Assembly (NCBI GenBank): GCA_963728075.1 | Contig: CAVSIP010000005.1 | Coordinates: 124,001-188,000, forward strand | Direction: 5' to 3' | Origin: CAVSIP01 sp963728075 | GTDB taxonomy: Bacteria > Actinomycetota > Actinomycetes > JAFAQI01 > DASSKL01 | Length of the DNA stretch: 64,000 nucleotides | Shown: piece by piece, positions 1-9,110 of the stretch | Numbering within the stretch: position 1 is the first letter of the stretch | How the letters are laid out: the number at the start of each line of letters is the position of its first letter | Notes under the pieces: generated by a model | Database searches by the model: none | What the model saw: only the letters and a program-made list of their open reading frames with translations | What the model was told of the DNA's origin: nothing | Program-made: the position numbers and the translations under genes

Positions 1-2
1 TC

Positions 3-290
3 GTCAGCGTGCCGACCACGCTCGTCGCGGGCCGCTACGACGTGCTGACCTCGCTGCAGGACATGGCGGAGGCGGCCTCGCTCATGCCGCACGCGGAGCT
101 GACGGTGCTGCCCGGCTCGCACTTCCTGCCGCTGGAGTACCCGGACGAGCTCGTCGAGTGCCTGCGCGCGCTGGCGGCGCGTGCGGACCTCGCACCCGCC
201 CGGGTCAGCGGTGGAGCAGCCGCGCGTACGCCGCGTGGCTCTCGTCGCGCGCCTGCGCGGCACCGGGCGACACCGCGCCGAACCACATGA
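3..290 (+). CDS. alpha/beta hydrolase, C-terminal fragment
   Basis: The window opens inside this gene, so only about the last 95 residues are visible. The pattern PTTLVAGRYDVLT, then MPHAEL and LPGSHFLPLEYPDEL, is the usual end of an alpha/beta hydrolase: a strand leading to the acid residue (the D of YDVLT), then the catalytic His (GSHF) followed by a helix. The tail runs 86 bases into the oppositely oriented esterase gene, so its last 30 or so residues are low-complexity and basic. The substrate cannot be inferred. The upstream part, including the nucleophile, is outside the window. Confidence 0.6.
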   Translation, partial: VSVPTTLVAGRYDVLTSLQDMAEAASLMPHAELTVLPGSHFLPLEYPDELVECLRALAARADLAPARVSGGAAARTPRGSRRAPARHRATPRRTT

Positions 291-1122
291 ACATGTGGAT
301 CAGCGCCGGGTACCGCAGGTGCTCGACGTCGACGCCCGCGTCCCGCAGCCGGGCGGCGTAGGCGTCCCCCTCGTCGCGCAGCGGGTCGAACCCTGCGGTG
401 ACGACCACGGCAGAAGCGACCCCGGACACGTCGTCGGTGTGCAGGACGGCGAGCCGCGGGTCCGTGCGGTCCTCGGCGCGCGGTGAGAAGTGGCCCAGGA
501 ACCAGTGCATGTGCTCGCGGGTGAGGATGTAGCCCTCGGCGTTCTCCTCGATCGACGCCGCGCTCATCGTCGGGTCGGTCGACGGGTAGAGCAGCAGCTG
601 CGCGCGGACGGGCACGTCCGCGTCACGGGCCTGCAGCGCCACCGCCGCGGCGAGGTTGCCGCCGGCGCTGTCCCCGGCGACACCGACCGGCCCCAGCTCT
701 GCCGCGACCGCCTGCGTGACCGCCCAGCAGTCCTCGTGCGCGGCCGGGAACGGGTGCTCCGGCGCGAGCCGGTAGTGCACCGACACCACGCGCGTCCGCG
801 CGTCCCGCGCCAGCCGGCGGCACTGCGCGTCGTACACGTCCAGGTCGCCGATCACCCAGCCGCCGCCGTGGAAGAACACCGTCGTCGCGAGGTCGCCGTC
901 GACCTCAGGGGTGTAGCGGCGTACGGGCACACCCGCGACGGTGTCGTCGACGACGTCCTTCATCGGGATCGGCGCGTAGCCGGGCCGGCTGCTCTCCGCG
1001 ATCAGGCCGTACGCCGCCCGCGCCTGCTCCGGGGTCTGCTCGCTGATGGGTGGTGCGTCGACGGCGGCGAAGGCGTCGAGGATCGCCCGGATGTGCGGGT
1101 CGAGGAGGCGGCGGTCCGGCAT
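205..1122 (-). CDS. alpha/beta hydrolase, hormone-sensitive-lipase family esterase
   Basis: A 305-residue esterase of the HSL (Lip/Est type IV) family. It shows the oxyanion-hole motif HGGG at residues 85-88 and the nucleophile motif GDSAGG with Ser152. Later come the acid region (TAGFDPLRDEGDAYA) and the catalytic His in ALIHMFMWFG. Length and motif order are normal for the family, which hydrolyses short to medium acyl esters. There is no signal peptide, so it is probably cytoplasmic. Its 3' end overlaps the convergent hydrolase fragment by 86 bases. It is followed upstream by gatB on the same strand, with an 18-base gap, so it may be an independent gene. The exact substrate is unknown. Confidence 0.85.
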   Translation of the reverse strand: MPDRRLLDPHIRAILDAFAAVDAPPISEQTPEQARAAYGLIAESSRPGYAPIPMKDVVDDTVAGVPVRRYTPEVDGDLATTVFFHGGGWVIGDLDVYDAQCRRLARDARTRVVSVHYRLAPEHPFPAAHEDCWAVTQAVAAELGPVGVAGDSAGGNLAAAVALQARDADVPVRAQLLLYPSTDPTMSAASIEENAEGYILTREHMHWFLGHFSPRAEDRTDPRLAVLHTDDVSGVASAVVVTAGFDPLRDEGDAYAARLRDAGVDVEHLRYPALIHMFMWFGAVSPGAAQARDESHAAYARLLHR

Positions 1123-1140
1123 GCGGACATTCCTAGCGCA

Positions 1141-2628
1141 TCACTGCGCGGAAAGCCGCTGCAGGATGAGCTCGCTCACGCGGGCGGCGTTCGCCTGCCC
1201 CCTGGTCGCCTTCATCACCGCGCCGACGAGCGGGCCGGCCGCCTTGGCGTTGCCCGCGCGCACCTTGTCCGCGACGTCGGGCTGGGCGGCGACCGCCTCG
1301 TCGATCGCGGCGAGCAGCGCGCCCTCGTCGGAGACGACCTGCAGGCCCCGCTTCTCCACGACCTCCTCCGGCTCGCCCTCACCGGCCAGGACACCGTCGA
1401 CGACCTGCCGGGCGAGCGCCGCGGTGAGCGTGCCCTCGCGCACGAGCGTGACCACGCGCGCCACCTGCTCCGGGGTGATCGGCAGGTCGGCAGCGTCGGC
1501 GCCGCGCTCGTTCGCCTTGCCGACCAGGTAGCCGAGCCACCAGCCGCGTGCCTCGTCGGGACCGGCGCCGGCCTCGACCGTGACGCCCACGAGGTCGAGC
1601 ACGCCGGCGTTGGTCATCTGCTGCATGTCGAGGTCGCTGAACCCGAACTCCTCGCGCAGCCGCCGGCGGCGGGCAGCCGGCAGCTCCGGCAGGGACGCCC
1701 GCAGCTGCTCGACCCAGTCCCGCGCGGGGGCCATGGGGATGAGGTCGGGCTCGGGGAAGTAGCGGTAGTCCTCCGCCTGCTCCTTGCTGCGGCCCGGCGT
1801 CGTCTCCCCGGTGTCCTCGTGCCAGTGCCGCGTCTCCTGCACGACGCGGCCACCGGACTCCAGAACCTGCGCCTGCCGCTCGACCTCGTGGCGCACCGCG
1901 CGCTCGACGCTGCGCAGCGAGTTGACGTTCTTCGTCTCGCTGCGGGTGCCCAGCCGCTGCTCCCCGCGCGGGCGCAGCGAGACGTTCACGTCGCAGCGCA
2001 ACGAGCCCTGCTCCATGCGGACGTCGGAGACGCCGAGCGTGCGCAGCAGGTCGCGCAGCTCCGTGACGTACGCCCGGGCCACCTCCGCCCCGGCGTCGGT
2101 GATCGGCCGGGTGACGATCTCGACGAGCGGGATGCCCGCGCGGTTGTAGTCGATGAGCGAGTAGTCGGCGCCGTGGATGCGCCCGGTCGCCCCGCCGACG
2201 TGCAGGATCTTGCCGGTGTCCTCCTCGAGGTGCACCCGCTCGATCTCCACCCGGTGCGTCCGGCCGTCGACCTCGACGTCCAGCCAGCCGTCGACGCACA
2301 GCGGCTCGTCGTACTGCGAGGTCTGGAAGTTCTTCGGCATGTCCGGGTAGAAGTAGTTCTTCCGCGCGAACCGGCACCACTCCGCGATCCGGCAGTTCAG
2401 CGCCAGGCCGATCAGCACGGTGAACCGGATCGCCGCCTCGTTGGCCACCGGGAGCGATCCCGGCAGGCCGAGGCAGGTCGGGCAGGTGTGCGTGTTCGGC
2501 GGGGCGCCGAAGTCCGTGGGGCACCCGCAGAACATCTTCGACGCGGTGCCGAGCTCGACGTGCGTCTCCAGCCCGAGCACCGGCTCCCAGCGGGCGAGCA
2601 CGTCGTCGTACGCAGCGGTCACCGTCAC
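1141..2628 (-). CDS. gatB: aspartyl/glutamyl-tRNA amidotransferase subunit B
   Basis: The 495-residue GatB subunit of the GatCAB amidotransferase, which phosphorylates and amidates Glu-tRNA(Gln) or Asp-tRNA(Asn). The N-terminal hallmark GLETHVELGTASKMFCGC is followed by a CPTC pair that completes the zinc site. The middle carries the PDMPKNFQTSQYDEP and EIVTRPI motifs typical of GatB, and the C-terminus is the tRNA-binding tail (GPLVGAVMKATRGQAN). It lies last in a gatC-gatA-small gene-gatB order. Its start codon overlaps the end of the small membrane-protein gene by 4 bases (ATGA), indicating translational coupling. Confidence 0.97.
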   Translation of the reverse strand: MTVTAAYDDVLARWEPVLGLETHVELGTASKMFCGCPTDFGAPPNTHTCPTCLGLPGSLPVANEAAIRFTVLIGLALNCRIAEWCRFARKNYFYPDMPKNFQTSQYDEPLCVDGWLDVEVDGRTHRVEIERVHLEEDTGKILHVGGATGRIHGADYSLIDYNRAGIPLVEIVTRPITDAGAEVARAYVTELRDLLRTLGVSDVRMEQGSLRCDVNVSLRPRGEQRLGTRSETKNVNSLRSVERAVRHEVERQAQVLESGGRVVQETRHWHEDTGETTPGRSKEQAEDYRYFPEPDLIPMAPARDWVEQLRASLPELPAARRRRLREEFGFSDLDMQQMTNAGVLDLVGVTVEAGAGPDEARGWWLGYLVGKANERGADAADLPITPEQVARVVTLVREGTLTAALARQVVDGVLAGEGEPEEVVEKRGLQVVSDEGALLAAIDEAVAAQPDVADKVRAGNAKAAGPLVGAVMKATRGQANAARVSELILQRLSAQ

Positions 2629-2849
2629 ATCCGCCCCCTCGTGGACCGGGCGGAGCGCCGGTCCTCGACGTCGACGAGGAACAGCGCCAGCCCCAGCAGG
2701 CCCGACAGGGAGCCGAACGCCAGTGCGGCGAACGAGACGAACGCCACCCCGACGACGAGCAGCGGCACCGCCACGGCCACGGCGACGAGCCGGACGCGGC
2801 GCAGGTCGGCGAACGCCTTCGCGAACAGGCGCCGGACGACGTCGCTCAC
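2625..2849 (-). CDS. small two-helix membrane protein inside the gat operon
   Basis: A 74-residue protein starting at a GTG that overlaps the gatA stop (GTGA) and ending in an ATGA overlap with gatB. It is therefore tightly coupled on both sides. It begins with a basic amphipathic stretch (MSDVVRRLFAKAFADLRRVR). A continuous hydrophobic region of about 35 residues follows, which could form two short transmembrane helices, and the tail is charged (DVEDRRSARSTRGRM). The open frame extends further upstream but only in antisense-like low-complexity sequence, so the GTG start is preferred. I do not recognise a family. A role in amidotransferase function is only suggested by position. Confidence 0.7.
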   Translation of the reverse strand: MSDVVRRLFAKAFADLRRVRLVAVAVAVPLLVVGVAFVSFAALAFGSLSGLLGLALFLVDVEDRRSARSTRGRM

Positions 2850-4345
2850 AGCGCCGGCACCTCCTCCACCAGCAGGTGCCCCCAGTCCTTGCGCAGGGCC
2901 GCCTCGACGGCGGCGCCGACGCGGTACATCCGGTCGTCGGCCATCGCCGGAGCCATCACCTGCAGCCCGACGGGGAGCCCGTCGTCGGGCGAGCGGCCGC
3001 ACGGCACGGACATCGCAGCCCCTCCGGCCAGGTTGGACGGGATCGTGCACAGGTCGGCGAGGTACATGGCCATCGGGTCGTCGAGCCGCTCCCCCAGCCG
3101 GAACGCCGTCGTCGGTGTCGTCGGGGAGACCAGCACGTCGACCTGCTCGTACGCGGCCGCGAAGTCGCGGGCGATGAGCGTGCGCACCTTCTGCGCCGAG
3201 CCGTAGTAGGCGTCGTAGTAGCCGCTGGACAGCGCGTACGTGCCCAGGATGATCCGGCGCTTGACCTCGTCGCCGAAACCGGCCTCGCGGGTCAGGGCCA
3301 TCACGTCCTCGGCCGAGCGGTCGCCGTCGTCACCGATCCGCACCCCGTAGCGCATCGCGTCGAACCGGGCGAGGTTCGACGAGCACTCGCTGGGAGCGAT
3401 CAGGTAGTACGCCGGCAGCGCGTAGTCGAAGTGCGGGCAGGACACCTCGACGACCTCCGCGCCCAGCTTCTCCAGCAGCGCCACCGCCTCGGTGAAGCGC
3501 TGCAGCACGCCGGGCTGGTAGCCCTCGCCGGACAGCTCGCGCACGACGCCGACGCGCAGGCCGGCGACGTCCGCCTGCCGGGCGGCCTCGACCACGGGCG
3601 GCACTGGCGCGTCGATGCTCGTGGAGTCGTACGGGTCGTGACCGCCGATGACCTCGTGCAGCAGGGCCGCGTCGAGCACCGTCCGCGCGCACGGGCCGGC
3701 CTGGTCGAGGCTGCTGGAGAACGCGACCAGGCCGTAGCGGGAGACCCCGCCGTACGTCGGCTTCGCGCCGACCGTCCCGGTCACCGCCGCCGGCTGGCGG
3801 ATCGACCCGCCGGTGTCGGTCCCGATCGCCAGCGGCGCCTCGAACGCCGCGACGGCCGCCGCGCTGCCGCCGCCCGAGCCGCCCGGGATGCGCTCGAGGT
3901 CCCACGGGTTGCGGGTCGGCCCGTACGCCGAGTGCTCGGTGGAGGAGCCCATGGCGAACTCGTCCATGTTGGTCTTGCCGAGGACGACGACCCCGGCGGC
4001 GCGCAGCCGCTGCACGACGGTCGCGTCGTACGGCGGCCGCCAGCCCTCGAGGATCTTCGACCCGCACGTCGTCGGGACGCCCTGCTGGACCAGCACGTCC
4101 TTCAGCGCGAGCGGTACGCCGGCCAGCGGGCTCGCGGGCGGCTCCCCCGCGGCCCGACGCTCGTCGACGGCCCGGGCGGCGGCCAGGGCGCCGTCGCGGT
4201 CGACGTGCAGGAAGGCGTGCACGCGCTCGTCGACCGCGCCGATGCGTTGCAGGCAGGCCTCGGTGGCCTCCACCGAGGAGACCTCGCCGGCGGCGATCCG
4301 CCCGGCGAGGTCGGCCGCGGACAGCCGTGTCAGGTCCTCGCTCAC
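2846..4345 (-). CDS. gatA: aspartyl/glutamyl-tRNA amidotransferase subunit A
   Basis: The 499-residue amidase-signature subunit of GatCAB, which releases ammonia from glutamine. The Ser-cisSer-Lys triad is visible: Lys82 in PLALKDVL, Ser157 in GGSGGGS and Ser181 in GTDTGGSIRQPA. GSSTEHSAYGPTRNPWD and the C-terminal GLPVGLQVMAP are also standard. The start overlaps the gatC stop by 4 bases. The gene ends in a GTGA overlap with the small membrane-protein gene that separates it from gatB. Confidence 0.97.
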   Translation of the reverse strand: MSEDLTRLSAADLAGRIAAGEVSSVEATEACLQRIGAVDERVHAFLHVDRDGALAAARAVDERRAAGEPPASPLAGVPLALKDVLVQQGVPTTCGSKILEGWRPPYDATVVQRLRAAGVVVLGKTNMDEFAMGSSTEHSAYGPTRNPWDLERIPGGSGGGSAAAVAAFEAPLAIGTDTGGSIRQPAAVTGTVGAKPTYGGVSRYGLVAFSSSLDQAGPCARTVLDAALLHEVIGGHDPYDSTSIDAPVPPVVEAARQADVAGLRVGVVRELSGEGYQPGVLQRFTEAVALLEKLGAEVVEVSCPHFDYALPAYYLIAPSECSSNLARFDAMRYGVRIGDDGDRSAEDVMALTREAGFGDEVKRRIILGTYALSSGYYDAYYGSAQKVRTLIARDFAAAYEQVDVLVSPTTPTTAFRLGERLDDPMAMYLADLCTIPSNLAGGAAMSVPCGRSPDDGLPVGLQVMAPAMADDRMYRVGAAVEAALRKDWGHLLVEEVPAL

Positions 4346-4641
4346 GCCTGCTCCCCGAGGATGCGCGGAACGCGGAAGCGGTCCTCCTCCGCCGCCGGCG
4401 CGCCGGCGAGCACGTCCTCCCGCGGCAGGCTGGGACGCACCTGGTCGGGGCGGAACACGTTCGTCAGTGGCAGCGGGTGGCTGGTCGGCGGGACGTCGTC
4501 ACCCGCCACCTCCTGCACCCGGGCCACCGCGTCGAGGATCACGTCGAGCTGGCCGGCGAGGTGGTCGAGCTCGCCGTCGGACATCGCGATGCGGGCGAGC
4601 CGCGCGAGGTGGGCGACCTCCGCCCGGGTGATACCGGCCAT
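4342..4641 (-). CDS. gatC: aspartyl/glutamyl-tRNA amidotransferase subunit C
   Basis: The small (about 99 residue) GatC subunit that stabilises GatA-GatB. The N-terminal motif ITRAEVAHLARLARIAM and the C-terminal pattern of conserved prolines (PLPLTNVFRPDQV, then DRFRVPRIL) are diagnostic. Two in-frame ATG codons lie 9 bases apart. The inner one (4641) gives MAGITR, the usual start for the family, whereas 4650 adds MAA. Neither has a strong ribosome binding site. It is the first gat gene, directly downstream of ligA on the same strand, and overlaps gatA by 4 bases. Confidence 0.93.
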   Translation of the reverse strand: MAGITRAEVAHLARLARIAMSDGELDHLAGQLDVILDAVARVQEVAGDDVPPTSHPLPLTNVFRPDQVRPSLPREDVLAGAPAAEEDRFRVPRILGEQA

Positions 4642-4651
4642 GGCGGCCATC

Positions 4652-6706
4652 CTAGGAAGCGGGCCGCGCAGCGCGTCCCGCGGCGTCCGGCCCCTGCTCC
4701 AGCAGCAGCCGGAAGCCGTCCTCGTCGAGGATCGGCACGCCGAGCTGGACGGCCTTGTCGTACTTCGAGCCCGGTGCGTCCCCGACGACCACGAAGCCGG
4801 TCTTCTTGCTCACCGATCCGGTCACCTTGCCGCCGAGCTGCTGCACCGCCTCGGTCGCGGAGTCGCGGGAGAACCCGGTGAGGCCGCCGGTGAGCACCAC
4901 GGTGACGCCCTCCAGCGGGCGTGGGCCGTTGGCCTGCTCGTCGGCCATCCGCACGCCACCGGCGCGCAGCTTGTCGAGGATCGCGAGGTGACGCTCGTCG
5001 GCGAACCAGGCCACGACCGAGGCGGCGATGGTCGGCCCGACGCCCTCGACGTCGGCGAGCTCCTCCGGGGTGGCGGCGCGAATCCGGTCGACGGAGCCGA
5101 GCTCGCGGGCCAGCGCCTGCGCGGCGGTCGGCCCGACGTGGCGGATGGACAGTGCGACGAGCAGCCGCCACACCGGTCGGTCGCGTGCGGCCTCGATGCC
5201 GGCGAGCAGCGTCTCGATCTTCTTCTCGGCGAAGCCCTCGAGCTGGGCGAGCTGCTCCGCGGTGAGGTGGAAGACATCGCCGATGTCGCCGACGAAGCCG
5301 CGGTCGACCAGCTCGCTCGCGGTCTGCTCGCCGAGCCCGTCGATGTCCATCGCGCCGCGGCTGCCGACGTGCTCGACGGACCGGCGCAGCTGGGCGGGGC
5401 AGGCGGCGGCGTTCGGGCAGACCGTGACCGCCTCGCCCTCCTCCCGGACGAGCGGCGTGCCGCAGGAGGGGCACTCGGTCGGCATCCGCCACCGCCTCAG
5501 CCCCTTGGACCGCTTCGCGACGACGGGGGCGACCACCTCGGGGATGACGTCGCCGGCCTTGCGCAGCACGACCCAGTCACCTGGGCGGACGTCCTTGCGC
5601 GCCACCTCGTCCTCGTTGTGCAGCGTGGCCAGACCCACGGTCGAGCCGCTGACCCGCACCGGCTCCATGACCGCGAACGGCGTCACCCGCCCGGTGCGGC
5701 CGACGTTCGCCTCGATGCGCAGCAGCCGGGTGATGACCTCCTCCGGCGGGTACTTGTACGCGATCGCCCACCGTGGCGCCTTCGCCGTCGACCCGAGCCG
5801 ACGCTGCAGCCCGTAGTCGTCGACCTTCACCACGACCCCGTCGATCTCGTGCTCGACGTCGTGGCGGTGCTCGCCGTAGTACGCGACGTACTCGCGCACC
5901 CCTGCGAGGTCGGGCAGCACCCGGTAGTGGCGGCTCACCGGCAGACCCAGCCCGGCCAGCGCGTCGTACGCCGCCGACTGCGACGTCACGTCGAACCCGC
6001 GCCGGGCACCGACCCCGTGCAGGGTCATCCGCAGCGGCCGCTCGGCGGTGACCCGCGGGTCCTTCTGGCGCAGCGACCCGGCGGCGGCGTTGCGCGGGTT
6101 GGCGAACGGCGCCTTGCCGGCCTCGACCAGTGCCGCGTTGAGCTGCTCGAACCGGGCCACCGGGAAGTAGACCTCACCCCGCACCTCGAGCAGCTCCGGC
6201 ACCGCGTTGCCGGACAGCCGCAACGGCACGTCGTCGAGGGTGCGGATGTTCGGGGTGATGTCCTCCCCGGTGCGCCCGTCGCCGCGGGTCGCGCCGCGCA
6301 CCAGCCGGCCGTTCTCGTACACCAGCGCCACCGCGAGCCCGTCGATCTTCAGCTCACACAGGTACGCCGGGATGTCCCCGGCCTCCCGCAGCGCCCGGCC
6401 GGCCCACGCGTCGAGCTCCTCGCCGGAGAACGCGTTGTCGAGGCTCATCATCCGCTCGAGGTGCTCGACCGGCGTGAACTGCGTCGCGTAGCTCTCCATG
6501 ACCCGCTGGGTCGGCGAGCCGGGCGTGCGCAGCGCGGGCCAGCGCTCCTCCAGCGCCGCGAGCTCGCGCATGAGCGCGTCGTACTCGGCGTCGCTGACCG
6601 TCGGCTGGCTCAGCACGTAGTAGCGGTAGGCGTACTCGTCCAGCTCGGCCGCGATCGCGGCATGCCGTTCCCGCTCGGCATCGGGGACGGCGTCCGGGAC
6701 CGTCAC
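4652..6706 (-). CDS. ligA: NAD-dependent DNA ligase
   Basis: A 684-residue bacterial LigA, which seals nicks using NAD+. The adenylated lysine is Lys120 in ELKIDGLAV. Before it lies the Ia domain with YRYYVLSQPTVSDAEYD. Then come the OB fold, the four-Cys zinc finger (CPSCGTPL with a second Cys pair about 15 residues later), helix-hairpin-helix repeats, and a C-terminal BRCT domain starting near VVLTGGLTGFSRD. Full domain set and normal length. The start overlaps the stop of the upstream MetE-like gene by 4 bases. Confidence 0.97.
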   Translation of the reverse strand: MTVPDAVPDAERERHAAIAAELDEYAYRYYVLSQPTVSDAEYDALMRELAALEERWPALRTPGSPTQRVMESYATQFTPVEHLERMMSLDNAFSGEELDAWAGRALREAGDIPAYLCELKIDGLAVALVYENGRLVRGATRGDGRTGEDITPNIRTLDDVPLRLSGNAVPELLEVRGEVYFPVARFEQLNAALVEAGKAPFANPRNAAAGSLRQKDPRVTAERPLRMTLHGVGARRGFDVTSQSAAYDALAGLGLPVSRHYRVLPDLAGVREYVAYYGEHRHDVEHEIDGVVVKVDDYGLQRRLGSTAKAPRWAIAYKYPPEEVITRLLRIEANVGRTGRVTPFAVMEPVRVSGSTVGLATLHNEDEVARKDVRPGDWVVLRKAGDVIPEVVAPVVAKRSKGLRRWRMPTECPSCGTPLVREEGEAVTVCPNAAACPAQLRRSVEHVGSRGAMDIDGLGEQTASELVDRGFVGDIGDVFHLTAEQLAQLEGFAEKKIETLLAGIEAARDRPVWRLLVALSIRHVGPTAAQALARELGSVDRIRAATPEELADVEGVGPTIAASVVAWFADERHLAILDKLRAGGVRMADEQANGPRPLEGVTVVLTGGLTGFSRDSATEAVQQLGGKVTGSVSKKTGFVVVGDAPGSKYDKAVQLGVPILDEDGFRLLLEQGPDAAGRAARPAS

Positions 6707-7761
6707 GACGAGCCGTCCGGTGCCTCGTACAGAGCCCGCCCGGCCTGCCGCGACAGCCGCAGGGCGGTACGGGTCCAGCCCTCCGACGCCTCCCCCAGCC
6801 CTCCGCAGGTGGTGGGCACGACGGTCTCGGCGAGCCGCTCCGGCGCGAAGCCGAGCCGGCGCCAGAGCGCCCGCACCGGCTCGACGACCTCCCGGGTGGT
6901 CGGCGGGACACCGGGACCCAGGGCCGGCAGCACCCCCACGAACAGGGCGACGCCCCGCTCGACCAGCTCGCCGACGGTGTCCTCGGCGGGTCCCGCCAGC
7001 GCGGCCGCGTCCGCGGCGAGCCCGCGCGCGCCCGCGTCGGCGAGCAGCACCAGCGGCGGGTCCGGCCGGTGGCAGGCGACGACGGCATACGCCTGCTGCG
7101 CGAGGAACGGGCCCAGCACCGTACGGGCGTCGACCGGGTCGACGGAGCGCAGCCGGCCGAACCCGCTCGCCGTGCGCACCTGCCCGGCCAGGGCGGCCGG
7201 CAGGGCGGGCTCGTCCACCTGCAGGACGAGCTGCGCGCCGGGCACCCGGCGCCGCACCTCGGCCAGGTGGGAGCGGAGCCCCTCGGTGAGCGACGCGGCC
7301 ACGTCCCGGACCGCACCCGGGTCCGACAGCACCTTGTCGCCGCGGGTCAGCTCGACGCCCGCCGCGAGCGACCAGGGTCCGAGCAGCTGCACCTTGAGCG
7401 GGCCGGCGTACCCCTGGGCGGCCTCCTCGAGGGCGTCGAGGTCGCGGCGCATCAGGTCACGGGCCCGCCCGACGTCGACCCCCGGCCGGTCGACCAGCCG
7501 CCAGCCGGACGGCTGCAGGTCGACGTGGAGGTCGACCAGCACCCCGGCCGCACGGCCCACCGGGTCGGCGCCCGGTCCCCGCGCCGGGAGCTCGGGCAGG
7601 AACGGCAGGTCGGGCAGCTCCTCCAGGACCAGGCGGCAGGCCGCGAGCGGGTCGCCCCCCGGCAGGCTCCCGGCCGCGGTCGCTGCGCCCGGCGCCCACG
7701 GGTGGGGGCGCTGGGCACTCTGCTCCCGGGTCTCGACCCCCCGGGCCCCGCTGTCCGGCAC
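6703..7761 (-). CDS. MetE-like (cobalamin-independent methionine synthase family) protein
   Basis: About 350 residues resembling the C-terminal catalytic half of B12-independent methionine synthase. It has an N-terminal GAATAAGSLPGGDP, then PFLPELPARG, KVQLLGPWSLAAGVEL and LVLQVDEPALPAAL. Zinc-ligand-like residues are seen in VACHRPDP and PTTCGGLG near the end. Such stand-alone proteins are common next to ligA in actinobacteria; whether they make methionine or do a related methyl transfer is not established here. The frame is open to 7821, but a GTG at 7761 places the conserved GSLPG about 30 residues from the N-terminus, as expected. Overlaps ligA by 4 bases. Confidence 0.8.
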   Translation of the reverse strand: MPDSGARGVETREQSAQRPHPWAPGAATAAGSLPGGDPLAACRLVLEELPDLPFLPELPARGPGADPVGRAAGVLVDLHVDLQPSGWRLVDRPGVDVGRARDLMRRDLDALEEAAQGYAGPLKVQLLGPWSLAAGVELTRGDKVLSDPGAVRDVAASLTEGLRSHLAEVRRRVPGAQLVLQVDEPALPAALAGQVRTASGFGRLRSVDPVDARTVLGPFLAQQAYAVVACHRPDPPLVLLADAGARGLAADAAALAGPAEDTVGELVERGVALFVGVLPALGPGVPPTTREVVEPVRALWRRLGFAPERLAETVVPTTCGGLGEASEGWTRTALRLSRQAGRALYEAPDGSS

Positions 7762-7889
7762 GCGTGGAGCGTATCCACGGGCGCCGACGGTGAACCGCCG
7801 GTGAACGTCCGGTGAAACCACCTCACGTTCGGCAGGACGTCACGGGGGCGGCGGCGAAGTCCTCCGCCAACGACTCCGAGGAGTGTCCC

Positions 7890-9110
7890 GTGCTGCCTTC
7901 CCCCCGGTTCCTGCGGCGCGCCGTGGTCGCCGCCACCGGCGGCGCGCTGCTCGCCGCCACCGCCGTCCAGGCCGTCGCGACACAGGGCGGTCCCACCCCC
8001 CGCATCGGCCACGTGTGGCTGATCAACATCGAGAACAAGAGCTTCGCCGAGGCGTACGGCCAGCAGGCGGCCCCGGGCTCGTACCTCGCCCACGGCCTGC
8101 GCGCGCAGGGGGTGCTGCTCGAGCAGTACTACGGCGTGGCGCACCTGTCCCTGCCGAACTACATCGCCCAGCTGTCCGGGCAGGCGCCCAACGTCGCCAC
8201 CCAGTCCGACTGCCAGGTCTACGTCGACGTCACCCCCGGGGTCGCGGGGCCGGACGGCCAGGCGATCGGCCAGGGCTGCGTGTACCCCGCGTGGGTGCAG
8301 ACCCTGCCCGACCAGCTCGACGCCGCCGGGCTGACCTGGAAGGGCTACATGGAGGACATGGGCGCCGACCTCTCCCGCGAGCCCGACCGCTGTGGAGCCC
8401 CCGGGATGGACCCGTCGCAGGGACTGCGCGACGGCACGCAGAGCGCCACCGCGAAGGACCAGTACGCCGCACGGCACAACCCGTTCGTGTACTTCCACTC
8501 CATCCTCGACCGGACGTACGGCAGCAGCCCCTCGCACGCGACCTGCGTGACCAACGTCGTCCCGCTCGACGTGCTGTCCACCGACCTGGCGAAGGCGCCG
8601 AAGGACGTCCCGAACTTCAACGTCATCACGCCGGACCTCTGCCACGACGGCCACGACGACCCCTGCGCGAACCCGGACGAGCAGGGCGGGCTCGCCGGGG
8701 TCGACGACTTCCTCCACGCGTGGATCCCGCGGATCACCGCGTCGGCGGCCTTCAAGCAGGATGGGCTGATCATCGTCAGCTCGGACGAGGCGGAGAACTC
8801 GGACTCCTCCGCGTGCTGCAACGAGCAGGCGGGCTACAACACTCCCCTCGCGGGCGGCGGCGGCGTCGCGTCCGGCACGCCCGGCCCCGGCGGTGGCCGG
8901 GTCGGCGCCCTCGTCATCGGGCACGACGTCGTCCCCGGCTCGACGAGCACCGAGCCGTACAACCATTACTCGCTGCTGCGCAGCCTCGAGGACATGTTCG
9001 GCATCACGACGGGCGGCACGGACGGCAAGGGCCACCTCGGCTACGCCGGCGCGGCCGGCCTGCGGCCGTTCGGTGACGACGTCTTCCAGGCCCGGAAGGG
9101 CAAGCACTGA
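7890..9110 (+). CDS. secreted phosphoesterase (phospholipase C / acid phosphatase superfamily)
   Basis: A 406-residue secreted phosphoesterase of the alkaline-phosphatase-like PF04185 type. The GTG at 7890 follows a GAGGAG ribosome binding site. The N-terminus is a signal peptide (RFLRRAVVAATGGALLAATAVQ). The metal/nucleophile region is HVWLINIENKSFAEAYG and later motifs include LPNYIAQLSGQ and IIVSSDEAENSD. The C-terminal YNHYSLLRSLEDMFGI is typical of the bacterial acid phosphatase branch. An in-frame ATG at 7812 exists but would put about 26 hydrophilic residues before the signal peptide. Its stop overlaps the ATG of the next phosphoesterase, so the two are co-translated. Confidence 0.85.
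   Translation: MLPSPRFLRRAVVAATGGALLAATAVQAVATQGGPTPRIGHVWLINIENKSFAEAYGQQAAPGSYLAHGLRAQGVLLEQYYGVAHLSLPNYIAQLSGQAPNVATQSDCQVYVDVTPGVAGPDGQAIGQGCVYPAWVQTLPDQLDAAGLTWKGYMEDMGADLSREPDRCGAPGMDPSQGLRDGTQSATAKDQYAARHNPFVYFHSILDRTYGSSPSHATCVTNVVPLDVLSTDLAKAPKDVPNFNVITPDLCHDGHDDPCANPDEQGGLAGVDDFLHAWIPRITASAAFKQDGLIIVSSDEAENSDSSACCNEQAGYNTPLAGGGGVASGTPGPGGGRVGALVIGHDVVPGSTSTEPYNHYSLLRSLEDMFGITTGGTDGKGHLGYAGAAGLRPFGDDVFQARKGKH

Noticed and set aside
2420..7804. A continuous open frame of about 1800 codons on the plus strand opposite gatA, ligA and the MetE-like gene
   Set aside because: High-GC coding DNA often leaves the antisense frame open. The translation is low-complexity Arg/Ala/Gly and Pro-rich with no recognisable domain, while the minus strand encodes well-known proteins.
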